Assembly: GCA_037013685.1 (NCBI GenBank)
Contig: CM072888.1
Span: 1,283,034 to 1,347,033 of the forward strand
Direction: 5' to 3'
Source of the DNA: Acridotheres tristis
Lineage: Eukaryota > Chordata > Aves > Passeriformes > Sturnidae
Length of the DNA: 64,000 nt
Made by a program: the position numbers and the translations under genes. How positions within the stretch are numbered: the first letter of the stretch is position 1; the number at the start of each line of letters is the position of its first letter. The notes under the pieces were generated by a model. It did no database searches, was not told the DNA's origin, and saw only the letters and a list, made by a program, of their open reading frames with translations. Positions 35,501 through 47,299 of this stretch are shown one piece after another.

Positions 35501-37170
35501 CATTTGCCAGCTCTTCCAACAAAGAAAAGCAGAAGAAGAAGAATTTCATGATGATGAGATACAGCCATAGTGTCCGGACCAAGAACAAGCGTTCCTTTAG
35601 GGAGAAACAGGTAATGTTTCATGTTGAGATGGATGGGGCGGTGTGAGCACTCATTTGTGATGCAGGGGTGGTGCTGCCTGCCCTCTGGCCTGACGTGGTG
35701 CTGCTGGAACTCAGAGAAAGCCTGTGGCTTGGTTTGCCCGAGTCCTGCCCCAGAGGCAGAGCTACTTTGCAGATTGTGGTTCACTCTCCGTAGTCCCTGA
35801 CCTTTCTCTTATTACTGTTCTATCACAGACTCATCTCTCCTGGCCCAGAGTCATCTAAAAGCTTGTCACAAATGTTCCTGAGGAATAGATGCAAATGCTG
35901 TTTATTAACTACTTGTAGCTGCTGTTAAGAAAAAAATTATTTCAGTTAAACAGTAGTTTCACACTGATGCTGCTCTCAGTGGTGAAGCCCCTGCCAGTCC
36001 AGGGTTTTACAAGGTGTTATTAACTCCAATCATCCAAATGCGTTGAAGTAACTTGTAGAATAATCCAGTGGTCCGGTTGCTTTTTTTTCTTCACAGATTG
36101 TGTTTTGTGCAAGTGTTTACATGCTGCTTGAATTTTGTGTTGTTTCCAGGATCATACATGTTATCTAAATGATGTTTATCTGCAATTTCTTGGCTTAGGA
36201 AGGGCATGACAGGAGCTATTAGTAGACTCAGAGAATATCTGAAGTTTTTCTGTTGGGCAGGAGGATGTGGACTAGTATGCCCTGCAGATGTTTATTTGGC
36301 ATCATTCTGCCTCACCTCAGTTAAGGCTGATAACATTGAAAGCACGTCTCAAAACACACCAAATAGGCTGTAAATGAACAATCCAGGCACTTGGAGGAAA
36401 CTGCTGTCTATAGTTACACTTGGATCAGTTATTCTAAAAAAAAGTCTTGAAGGATTTTGTCTTTATTAATGTTTTAAATTCAAATGTAATGGCTGAACAG
36501 TATTTATTCATACTTGCTTGCCATGCAAGTTAGGCTACAGCACCCGTCTGTTAACCAGAAGTATTTTGAGTGGGTTGGAGGTTTATAGCTGTATGGTGCT
36601 GCATTCTGCTGCACCTCCTGGTGGTAAGATAAAATGGCCTGCTTGCAATAATCCAGAGCTAGCTCCTTTACTAGCTTAAAACATGTTTGAAGCACAATAA
36701 TATCCCTTAAAGGTGATAATAGCATACATAAAAATTCTTCTTCCCCCCTTGAAAAGTAGTTTTGTCATAGTCCTTCACAAAAGCCCAATTTCACTTACCT
36801 CTCAGCTGAGCTGTAACTTTGATCCCTTCTGTTTCAAATGAGTCAATAGAATAGTTTGTTCTAAACTTCATTGCATAGGATTTGGTGATGCCCCACCCTT
36901 TAATTGTACTGTGGAGTTGAGGTAACTAACCCCAGTGTTTCTGCCACTGTAATTGTTAGTATTTGCATTGCTGCTCCCAGTTTGAGCTGATGAGCTCTTA
37001 GTGTTTTGATCAGAGGCTAAAGAAAAGGAAAAGAGTTGTGATGTGGTAATTGTGGTGTTTGGTGTTTTCTCAGCTATTATGCTCCTTACCTGAATATTCC
37101 CCTCTTGTTTTGTGGTTAGCTGGCTCTTAGAGATGCACTTCTGAAAAAGAGAAAACAACTGCTAAAATAA
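26578..37170 (+). CDS. SDAD1: SDAD1, SDA1 homologue in 60S ribosome biogenesis
   Basis: Twenty-two coding exons give 693 residues (human 687). Exons: 26578-26667, 26762-26866, 27020-27118, 27229-27339, 27843-27914, 28001-28101, 28378-28435, 28623-28697, 29051-29152, 29399-29468, 29860-29963, 30433-30490, 31012-31070, 31401-31477, 31785-31882, 32274-32350, 32700-32832, 33731-33828, 34317-34513, 34990-35074, 35449-35610 and 37120-37170. All introns are GT-AG and the phases agree throughout. The protein is a nucleolar factor for 60S subunit maturation and export. It has an N-terminal helical NUC130/SDA1 region (...[21 protein letters not shown]...), acidic stretches at about 222-240 and 500-529, a lysine-rich patch at about 252-280, and a basic C-terminus with ...[17 protein letters not shown].... 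An AATAAA overlaps the stop codon (37166-37171) and an ATTAAA follows at 37455; which one is used is unclear. Confidence 0.97.
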
Positions 37171-38370
37171 ATGCTGGGGAGAGTTTCATCACCTTTGAAG
37201 AAATCGCCCTGAAGATGCTTATTTCCACCCACCACCACCCTGAGGACAAGGAGGACTGTGGTGCCTTATGGACTTAGCTCTGATCTATTGGGAAATGCAA
37301 ATGGAACTCTTGCAAGCTAATGGATACTGCATCAATAGGACAGAGGCCTTAATCCTTGGAGAATTTAAGTTTGTTTTTAAAGCGTTCTGGGGAAGAAAGC
37401 AATTAGAATTTTAATTAATGTAATTTACTTACAGTGGGTTTTGTATATGTAACTATTAAAATATACATGTATGGTAAAAATTCTATTTGAGGCAATTAAT
37501 GACAAGCAACAGAAAGGAAAAAGAATATTCTGATCAGTCTATAAAGCATGTGGATATAGTATCTGTCATGTGTCACACATCATGTGGGTATAATGCCTAT
37601 CTTAGGGGAGTGACTGTGCAGACAGAGTGAGCTGCTGTGTAAGCAGCTGGCTTTAGCCAATTTAATAATACTAAATTTATCTGTGCTCTTTTCCTTTCTT
37701 TGTAGGAAGCCAGAATAACATTCATATCCCATGTGGGAATTCACTTAGCTATTTGTTGAATATGTATTTGTATTAACTTAAATTCTTCCTTCTATGCTTT
37801 TTGTTTCGTTTGTTGTGTTGTCACACTGCTTCCTAGAGAAAAAAAAAACTTGAGGAAGGCTTCAGGGAGTGAAGGGATAAGTAGAATTTTTTTTACAGCT
37901 TTGTATGTTTTATCCAAATTATGTGTTCCTGCTGAGGGAAGGCAAGGAGAGCAGAGAAGCTCTCAGGTGGAGGAGGAACCAGTACAGCTGGGAGCTGGAG
38001 TGCTGTAGGGATGGAGTGTGGAGCGGGGGCTGGAGCCAAAGGTAGGGGGGAGGAGAAGGCAAGTGCAGTCTGTAACCCATAGTTGTACTGGTGGGGGCGT
38101 TTCTTCGGCTGAACAGCTGAGCAGTTTCCCTTCTTGTGCATGTGTCCAGAAACGAGTAACCTCTGACACTGAAAGGGAGTGGTAATTTTTTGTCCCCGCG
38201 GTTGAGGACAAGTGTCTAGTCTCGTCTCTTCCCTTTTCCCTCTTGTTGACAGCCTTGCTGTGTGAGGCAGCATGCTGACAGCTCAGCCAGGCGTGGCTTT
38301 GTCCCCTCTGCCCTCGCAGTGGAAGCGGTGGTGTGGGACCGGCTTTGAGCAGCTGTCCGGGGCCCTGCCC
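37171..38370. other. SDAD1 3' flank and SDAD1-NAAA interval
   Basis: This holds the SDAD1 3' UTR (the end point is undecided between hexamers at 37166 and 37455) and then about 1 kb of non-coding DNA leading into the NAAA promoter. It is AT-rich on the left, with GC rising from about 37920. I see no further exon. Confidence 0.55.
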
Positions 38371-38511
38371 GTTCCCGGTGCCGTGTATGTGCTGCTGAGG
38401 GTGCCGTGTCCCGAGCTGCCGGGAGCGGGCGGGCGGTGCCGCCCCGGGGCGGGTCCCGCGGCGCGGGGAAGGACGGACTGGCCCCGGGGCAGCGCCGCCG
38501 CACCGTGCGCC
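38371..38511 (+). promoter_or_regulatory. NAAA: NAAA promoter, CpG-rich
   Basis: This GC- and CpG-dense, TATA-less sequence runs directly into the NAAA start codon and continues through its first exon. The ATG lies in a strong context (GCGCCATGG). No individual transcription-factor site stands out clearly enough to name. Confidence 0.55.
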
Positions 38512-41500
38512 ATGGGCTGCGGGCCGTGGGCGCTGCTGGCGCTGCTGTTCGGGGCGGCGGGGGCTGCGGCCCCTCTGCGCTGCAACGTGAGCCTGGACAG
38601 CCCGGCCGAGCAGCGCTGGCTGCCCGTGCTGCGGCACTTCGAGCCCGCCTTCCTGCGCGCCGCTGTCCGGCGGATCATCGAGTGCGTGCGGCCGGCCGGG
38701 GGCACCGGGGACTCGGCACGGCTGGCGGAGCAGCGCAGGCTGCCGGGTGGGAGGGGGGGAGCCGCTGGGCTGCTCTCCGCTAACCCCTCGGTGTGTCTTG
38801 CAGCGAGAGGGTACCGAGATGGGTTCACCAGGTCATCCGACCCATAGCAGCACAACTGGAGGCTTTCATGCCGCAGCCCTTCGCGGGAGAGATCGCGGGG
38901 ATGTGCAAAGCGCTGGGAGTGGATCTCGGAGATGGAATCCTGCTGAACTTTGCCTATGAATCCACTGCGTAAGTGTGGGGTACTTACCCGGTGTCGTACA
39001 GGTGGGTGTAGAGCTGTTGTTAACCTCAGGAGAAGGCACGTGGGGGGGATCCACACTGAGACCACTTCATCTGTTCAGCCGGGAGGGCTCATTGTCTTTC
39101 GGCAGATGGAATGCTGAATGGAACGAGAAACAGTTATGTTTTCTATTGGCAAGTACAAGTAGCATCTCTCTGTCATGGTTTCGTGCATGTACACTTATAT
39201 AAATGTATTCAAATCCAAGAATCACTTTTGCTGGTAAGGTATGTCCATCCAAAAGTAGAGCCCATTTATGTTTGAAGATGATGTAATGTTCCTTGTTACT
39301 TAAAAGTTTCCAAAAAGGGGGCTAGAATAATTAGTTGCTCTCTCATTTGTCTGAGAGCAGGTTACTACTAAACTACTTGTTGGATGAAGGTTCACAATGG
39401 CTGCATAAGATCACTACCTGATGTGAACAGTGGAAAATGACTGTAGTAGATTTATGGCAACAAACAAAATCTCAGTGAAAAAATCTTCAGTTTCATTGTT
39501 TTTTTTCCCCTAGAAACATGGTGTAGGAGAATAACCAACACTTGGTGTTGCTTCTGGGGAGGCTAAAATAGTTCTCCATAGACATGTTAGCAAATATCAA
39601 GGCATGTGGCCCCTTGTTTGCATTTGGATTTTTTTTTTTTTAATGTGTAGTACTCAGTTTATAGTCTTTTTTTAGTAAGGACTAATAGTGAATATGATAC
39701 ATTTAAGTGCTGGCTGGTTTAGTGTTTCACAGAGGATACTTGCCATACTTCATCCTGGTGAACTCAGTTTCTCAGCCTGCTTACTAGAAAACCACTATCA
39801 TTTGGAATAGCCTACCTATGTGAAGAATTTTTTACCTTTATATTTTTAACAGGCAGAGTTATGCATGACTGAAATGACCAACTCAAAACTACAGATAAAA
39901 TAAGTTAATTCCCTGCTAATCCAATATGCTCCACCAAAAAAACTGTTTTAATGAAACTAAACTTGTTACACAAGGAGTTAGAGCACTCTTCCTGTTTTAG
40001 AGAATAGTCTGTTATTGAAATGGCTGATACTTGACCCAATGTTTTTCCGTTTCATTGATGGGACTTAATTTGAACTTAGATACTCGTGATTAAAATTATC
40101 CGGGAGTCCAAATGGAAATGAAATCATCAGAATTAAATGCAGAAAGTGCAACACTTTATGGATGCTTTTACATCTTTTTATTATGACTTGGGAAATGAAA
40201 TAATTGTTTATCCTGAGTAGAAGTGCTGCTTCCTGCTTGCCCTGTAATTTGTGACCTGCTGTGGACTCCTCGTTGTATGGTAACATGACTAAAGCACTTA
40301 GCAGAGCATCAGCTCAATTAGTGCTGGAAGGCTGAGCTCTTACAGCTAGAATACTCCAAGCAGTGCCAGAGCTGTGCCTTCAGTCATGGCCTGCCCTGCT
40401 GTGTTTGCAGGTTCTGTACCAGCATTGTGGCTCAGGATGACAGAGGGAACATTTACCACGGTCGCAACCTGGATTACGCTTTTGTCGATATATTGAGCAA
40501 GATCACAGTGGATGTGCTGTTTCTAAAGGGTGGGCAGGTATGCTCTGGGGTTGGCGTGGCTGGGGGTGATCTGTGGAGAATGGGACAGCCCTATAGCTGC
40601 TGAGATGGGGGCTTTAATGTAACAATGGGGTTCCCATCCCAGATATACTGGATTGTTAGAGCAGCACAGTTATGCTCCAGGAGTGTGGGATGAATGATTT
40701 TCTTTCCTTTCTGGACATGCAGTTCGTGGAGAAAGTAGAACAGCTTAATCTAGTGTTGAAGATACTATTTCTAAGAGATGCTGAAAGAAGGAAATGTCAA
40801 GATGCTAAAAAAGAAAAGAAATATTAGAGAATAGGGCAAAGAGATGAGTTTTGGTAGGAACCAATTCTAAGACTTTTTTTCTTTAGACCTTGTGAATTTC
40901 TGTGACTAATAAGTGTGGTTGTTTTTGACATAGATTTCCAAAAAACAGTTAAGTGCTAGTGCAGTTTTGTGAGTCGGATTTTTTTTTTTAATGTTCATTA
41001 GTCCATTTTGTAAATGGAAAAGTTGCTGTTGGTTGCTTGGCAGTTTTACCTGAGTGTAAGTTGTGTTGCTGTTGGTGATCACAAACAACTGAAATGCTGC
41101 AAGTTTGAGACCTCAGAGTCCATAATTCACTGGGCACGTTTTCCTGTGACTGAAGGCACAGAGTGCTGTAGTTATATAGGTATGACAGCTATAAAAAGAA
41201 GTCGAGGCTCAGGTTGCAGCTGTGTTCTGTTCTGGAATGCTCAACTGCTCTCCTTCCTGGTTTCAGGTTGCGTACCAAGGCACCACATTTCTTGGTTATG
41301 TGGGTTTATGGACTGGGCAAAGTCCACACAAGTTCACCATCTCTGGAAACGAACGAGGTAAAGGAAATGTCTGCCACAGTACATATTGTGTGTTGTTTTT
41401 GTTGTTGTTGCCTGCCCTGGCCTTTTTCTCTCAGAGGGAACAATGAGGTTAAGGTTGCCAGGAAGGATCTGAAGTTTGATGCCTTGCCTTGCCCTCAGGG

Positions 41501-44500
41501 AGTGAAAGCACATCTGCCTGGTTTTGGCTCTGTGTAGGAGAAGATATGTGTCAGCACTGTCACCTGAGCTGAAAGTATCCAAGGATGGGGAAAGGCTTGG
41601 GAATGCTGTAACAAATGTGGTGTGTCCAGAGACACCATTGGAGGTGGCAGAGATGGGGCTGAGATAACAAGATGCAGTTTGGACAGCAAAGAAAGAGCTC
41701 CTCTTATGCTTTTGCTGTGTTCCATGGCTGTCTGGCCTCATAACTGCCGTAAGGCAGCTGGGAAGAGAGGAGGGGAAATCTAAGGCAAAGGCAGCAGGGT
41801 TGGGGGGAATGCCTGGAGACACTGGAAAGGCAGTTGAGCAAGATCAGTTGTGGAGCAGAGTAGAGGGATGTCACTACTGAGAACTAAAACTTGTAGCAAT
41901 GGGGAAGGCATGGAAAGGTCACTGCCTTCCTTGTTCATCAGGACTTCAGTTTCACAACTCAAAGCTTGGCAAGTTGTCTGCTCTTTCCCCCTTATTCCTT
42001 TAAAGAAGCTGTGTTTTTCTTTATTAGGTTTGTCTGAGAACTGGCAATAATGTATTTTCAGAACTACCATCTAAAATGTTTATTTTTCCCTTGTGATGGT
42101 GATAAGCATATTTCTTTTCCATCTTGAACAGTCTGTTCTTCAACTCTTTAGCTATGCAAACAATATTCACTGTATGTGTTGCACCAGTACATTACCTCTG
42201 GGTAGGGATTCTGCTATGGAGCACTTGCACCTCTTGCTTCCTGTTTGTTTTGTTCATGTTGGATTCACTAAATTCTTCCCATAGTTGACATGCACACTGC
42301 TTCTGATTCCAGAGTAGTTAGTTAATCCTTTCGGAACTGGAGTGCCCTGGGCTCCAGTTATTGGGGCAGACTGCTTTTACTTCAGCTTTAAGGCAAGTAT
42401 TAATTGAGTCTGTGGAAAGGCCTGATGGAGGAGATCTTGTATACCAAAGTCCTCTGTCTCTCCACATCCTCTGTTCACTCCACATGTGCTGCAGTCCTGT
42501 CCATGGGCTGCTGCTGACTGCTTGCTGGTTTATCTCAAGTGAAAGCTGTTTTCAATTCCTTCCAACTGAACTACAAATTGAGGGAAATGAGCATGTGACA
42601 TACGCCTGGGAAGCAGGATGACTAAATCAGAGTCTATCAAATGACAAGCAGACTGATTTTGCTTTTTTTTTTTTGTTGTGTTTTGCTAAGTAGGAGTGTT
42701 TCAGTAGTACCAAACTTGGCCTTCTGGTTGTCGCACTTGGCTCATTTTTCTCAGTAACACAAATGCTATTACTACCTCTTTTTTAGCTGTTTTATTATTT
42801 CTGTGAAATTAGTCCTGTTTTAAAATTTCAGTAAGATGAGTAATGAGGTGATTGTTATCACTCCTGTCATGACAGGTCTGAGATGCTTTCTGGAATGCAG
42901 GTGTGTTAGTCCAGCTGCTGTGGCTGACTGTCAGTTGGAATTATGTTGTCTGTATATATTTCACCTGAAGGTTGTGTTCCTTGTTGACATTTCAGTAAAA
43001 TGTTGTTATTTTGTGCTGTTTGGCACCTACCCTGTCTCACTGTATATAAATTCTATGTATAGTAATTTTCTTTTGTCCCCAGAAGGTGGTAGCTGGTGGG
43101 AAAATGCGATAGCTGCTTTCCTCAACAGGAATTACCCTGTCAGCTGGCTTGTGCGAGATGTAAGTGCACTGATTTGTTCATGCATTTCACAGTCCTGTCA
43201 CATTTGTCCTTAAACATTAGTAAATTAGAATCAGGGGCACAGAAGACTTAGCAACTTGATAAGCAAGTGGATTTCTCAGGAGAAACGAAGTATGGACCCT
43301 GTATTCAGTAATGAGGCAATTCTGGAGGGCAACCTCCAGTGCCAAAGGTCGTGGAGAAGCTGTGCCAAGACTTACTCCCTAGGGAGTGTTTCAGCTAGCT
43401 GCCACTTGTGTCGTGAGCAGTTAAGACAGCTATACTCCTAGATGGTGAATACCTGTGCCAGGGCTTATTTTACACTATTTCTTGTGTTGCTGTGTTAATA
43501 GTATTTTCAAGTAGCACTTCAGAGTCAATTACCATTTTGTATAAAGCTGGACCTTTGTTTTTTTGAGTATGTCCCAATGCTTGTTTTTGTGCTTAACCTC
43601 ACTGTCATCTCCTTTCTGTGTTAGACCCTGAGTGAAGCAGAGGACTTCCAGGCTGCTGTTCTCAGACTGGCCAGCATTCCCATCATTGCTGAAGTTTACT
43701 ATATTGTGGGAGGTGTCTCACCCAAAGAAGGCATGGTCATCACGAGGAATAGAAGAGGGCCAGCAGATCTGTGGCCTCTCAATCCCTTGGATGGACAGTA
43801 AGTAGGAAAAAACTCCTTTATTTTAGCTTCTCACATTCCCCTCTGAGTGGTTGGCTTAGTGGCCCAACTTCCTTGAGAGATGGGGCACCTCTTGGTTGTG
43901 GTTACAGCAGGAGATGAGAGCTCACCCACTGTTCCTGTTAGTTCATGGTAAAGGCTGGTAGATCTACCAGCATGGAGCCCTTGGGCTTGCAGCAAGCAGA
44001 GGGAGTTGCCTTTTGAGGGAGTTTTTTCCTTTTGGCAATATAGGGATAGTGATTGTTGGACTCGATGCATTACCTACTCATTCACCTTTTGTTTGCTTGT
44101 ATGCTGCTTACAGGTGGTTTCGTGTGGAGACCAACTATGACCATTGGACCACCCCTCCCCCTTGTGATGATCGCAGGTGAATTGACTGGAAGCTCTGTGG
44201 GGAAAGAACATGTGTACTGAAAGTGGCTGGACGTGTGGGCAGGTGTCTTCTCCTTGGCAAAGCAGCCCATGCAGTCCCTGTAATGCCCTCTGTGTACACA
44301 GGATTCACAGATGCCAGAGGAAAGTGTGATGCAGTGATTAACATAAATAACAAGAAATTGCAAATATAGGCCAAAAACTTGCTCAGAGAGCAAAATTTAG
44401 TAGGAGGTAAATTACTTAAATTGACAGTGCCAAAGTATTGGATGACACTAGGAAGGTGCTTACATGGGATTTTTAGGCTGTGTAGTGTGCAAAAAGGGAC

Positions 44501-46211
44501 TGGCGGGTTCCTTCCTGGTATGTACTCAATGGAGTACTAACAGGAGCTTCAACCCTGTGACATGAGATCCACTCACACAACTTGGGGTTATTTTAGACCT
44601 ATGCAGGCATTTCAGTGTCAAGACCTTCAGTAGGAACGTGTTTGTGTTGGTGCTTTGTAGCCTTTGGAACAGACAAGTGTGTTTAATTGATAATGTGTTG
44701 CTTTCCCACAGAACTGCAGCCATCAAAGCTCTCAATGCTACTGGACAGCACAACATCAACTTTGATACACTCTTCAAGGTATTTCTCAGATTTTGCCTTG
44801 TGAGTTGCTCTTTGAGTTCTTTCACAAAGCAGAAGTGTTCTTTTATCAGGGGTGTAAAAGCTGTGCTTTATTGTGGGGAACAAGGTTTACTGCCCAGCTA
44901 TCTGTAGGGGGTTGAAGACTGAAAGTTGTTCAAAATGCTTCTGGACTCCTATTTAGGCCTTCTGTAACAGTTGACCAGTTCAGGAGGTGAATCCCATCAT
45001 TTTGGAGCAATTTCTTATTTCAAGCACAGGCACTCAGTGTTAAACATGGTGAGCTTTGGGAATTGGAATTTTTCAGAGGGCTTTTTTGGAAGTACTTCTG
45101 TAAAAGGTTCTGATGTTTAAAAGAGAGGGCAAGTACTTGACCTTGTTACTCCTTTCATAACTTCATCCTACTGCTGTTTCTAAATAGCCATTTATTTCCC
45201 TCTTCGCCCACCCAAATGACAACTCTTCAAACTTTCTGTACAGGTGTTGTCAGTGAAGCCAGTCTTGAACAAGTAAGTATTAGATTGGGAGATGTTAATC
45301 TGTGCCTCATGCTGTGCCTCAGGCCGCTTGAAAGTACATCACAAACTTCCTTAGGATCTTCCTTATGTGTCTGAGTCTTGTTTCCCAGCTTAGATTTTGG
45401 CTTGTGCTCATGACCCTCTATTTTCACTTCCACAACTCAGTTCCTTTTGGATCTATCACTTCAGTTAGGGAGCTGCACTTGTTTGGGCTCAGTCTGGTAA
45501 TGGGAAATGGCTTTGGAGTAGTGAAACAAATGAGTCCTTTGGAGGAGCAGCTGGGTGTCACACTGATGCCTTTGCCTGCGTTTTTGGGTTGGTGTTAACA
45601 CTGACAGTAGCTTTTTCTGCATGTTCTGCTACAGCTGATTACATGTAATAAAGTAAGTGGGCTAAAGCTTTTAGATACCATTTCCTGGGTTTCCAAAAGA
45701 TGTATTTCAGTATACCATTCTTCTGTGCTGTTCCAGAAATTGCACTTTTGCAGGTTATCATGGTACGGCTTGCTTTGACCTGGAGCTGGGTATATTCTCT
45801 CTGTCTGTCATTGTCATTGGAGCTTGCCAATGGCTTTCTCTACCTCTCCTCTGTCTTGTCAGTGTGAGGAAATGGGGAAAGGAAAAGGTTCATCTCAGTG
45901 GTGATATAGACACAGTACCAATGGTTTAATACAGTTGCTCTGTTGTGCTGTACGGGGGGAAGAACACTAAAAATTAGTGCCACCAGCCTTTAATTTGATC
46001 AATCTCTTCTCCTAATCCTTCAGTACCTAAGGAGAATATTTGTTTCCACACAACTTAGTCCTGCTGCTTTGCTGGGTAGCTTAGTTCCCCTTGCTGCCTT
46101 TGCAATGTCACTCACTGTTGCTCTTTGCCTGCCAGTAACACAGTGTACACCACAGTGATGAGCGCTGCGCTCCCAGACCGGTACCAGACGTGGATGAGAA
46201 CAGAGGAGTGA
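38512..46211 (+). CDS. NAAA: NAAA, N-acylethanolamine acid amidase
   Basis: Ten coding exons give 345 residues (human 359): 38512-38681, 38804-38968, 40411-40537, 41267-41357, 43083-43159, 43625-43797, 44114-44176, 44712-44778, 45244-45272 and 46136-46211. NAAA is a lysosomal N-terminal-nucleophile cysteine hydrolase that cleaves palmitoylethanolamide and related lipids at acid pH, in the cholylglycine-hydrolase/acid-ceramidase family. Residues 1-20 form a signal peptide. The zymogen self-cleaves before the nucleophile, here F113-C114 in ...AFCTSIVAQ..., giving an alpha chain of about 113 residues and a 232-residue beta chain. R130 and D133 (HGRNLDY) and N275 (ETNYDHW) complete the active site. 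All sit 12 residues earlier than the human C126/R142/D145/N287. Glycosylation sequons lie at N25, N297 and N321. The catalytic set is intact. Confidence 0.97.
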
Positions 46212-47025
46212 AGAGGAGCAAGTGTCACACGTGTAAGTGGCATCTGTACTTACAGCCATTTCAGCTGCAGACTCACTGAGGGAGCAAGCATTGCAGTGGC
46301 ACTCTGGTGGCCCAGTCTGAATTCCTGATTCTGCTTGGATATTGCCCTTGGATAAACACCTTCCCTTGTTTTAGGGGGAGCTAAATACTCACTCTCTTAG
46401 TGAAACTCTTGGAGATGATCTTAAGAGTTTTGATCTGAGAGGAAGGGATGGTTGTTGCCACCTAAAAGTAGAGGTTCCCTCTAGGAATGTTTTAGCACTC
46501 TCTGGCTCTTTTTACCACTTCTCACTGTGGCACTTGCTTGTCTCCAGGTGGATGATTATGGGAAGCCCTGCCAGAGGGAACTGAATCCCAACAGGAAGGG
46601 ATGGTGCACTTAACACCAAGAAAAATCAAGCTCTGTTACTAATGGCTGCTCACCAGTGACTGCATGTGAGCAGCGTCCTTTGGGGGCTCTGTCCTGAGAA
46701 TGTACAGAAAAAGTCCCAAGTTCTTGAGCTCAGAAGGTGCCTCATGGGACAGCTTCAGAGAGATGAGAATTCCTATACCAAGAATCTGGTTACATGGCCT
46801 CGGCAAGAGCACAGGAAACTGAGTTCCAGTTTAAAGAGTTTTTTAAAAAAATATTATTGCTATTATATATTTACAGCAGTTCTGTCAGATCTGATTTTAG
46901 CAAGAGTAATTCCTTCTAGAGATTGTGTAGAACTTGTTTTTCACTTAACTCTGAACAAACCTGTGCTCTCTTGCCTATTTTTCTAGTTCAACACACAGAG
47001 TGAGAAGCTGAAGCTGTGCAAGACT

Positions 47026-47031
47026 AATAAA
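47026..47031 (+). promoter_or_regulatory. NAAA: NAAA polyadenylation signal, proximal
   Basis: AATAAA about 815 bases past the stop, followed by a T/G-rich element (GGCTTTGGTTTGTG) some 35 bases downstream. Confidence 0.7.
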
Positions 47032-47273
47032 TGCTTTTAAAATCACTCCTGGGAACAATACAGTGGCTTTGGTTTGTGAATGATGTGAACCATTCAGGAA
47101 CCAGTGATTTGCTAACTCTTTCAAGTGTTGCAGGTGATCCTGTTAATGGCCTGTAATGGAAGTTTGAAACTTCTTGCAATTACATTGTGGCTCTAGTAGA
47201 TGTTGATGGGTAAAAATGGCTTGTATTATTTTTGGTATGAGCTGTGCAACTGCAATGTACTTCTGTGCTGACT

Positions 47274-47279
47274 AATAAA
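47274..47279 (+). promoter_or_regulatory. NAAA: NAAA polyadenylation signal, distal
   Basis: A second AATAAA in the same CTAATAAAT context, 248 bases beyond the first, with GTGTGGGTCT downstream. It would give a slightly longer 3' UTR. Confidence 0.55.
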
Positions 47280-47299
47280 TACGTTTTGTAATTTACATA

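Larger units (their letters stand above)
46212..47290 (+). other. NAAA: NAAA 3' UTR with a predicted UTR intron
   Basis: A consensus donor (GTAAGT at 46233) and acceptor (TCTCCAG ending 46547) would remove an intron just after the stop codon. This leaves a terminal non-coding exon from 46548, matching the 11-exon mammalian gene. The stop lies only about 21 nt before that junction, too close to trigger nonsense-mediated decay. Confidence 0.5.

Noticed and set aside
39270..39365. Possible C/D-box snoRNA in NAAA intron 2 (GATGATGT ... CTGA)
   Set aside because: The C box deviates from RUGAUGA, no terminal stem flanks the boxes, and no internal C'/D' pair is clear.
44030..44065. Short TTGGACTCGATG word in NAAA intron 6 resembling a CR1 LINE 3' region
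   Set aside because: Only about 12 bp match what I recall of CR1 and the flanks do not extend the match. A repeat-library search would be needed to call it.
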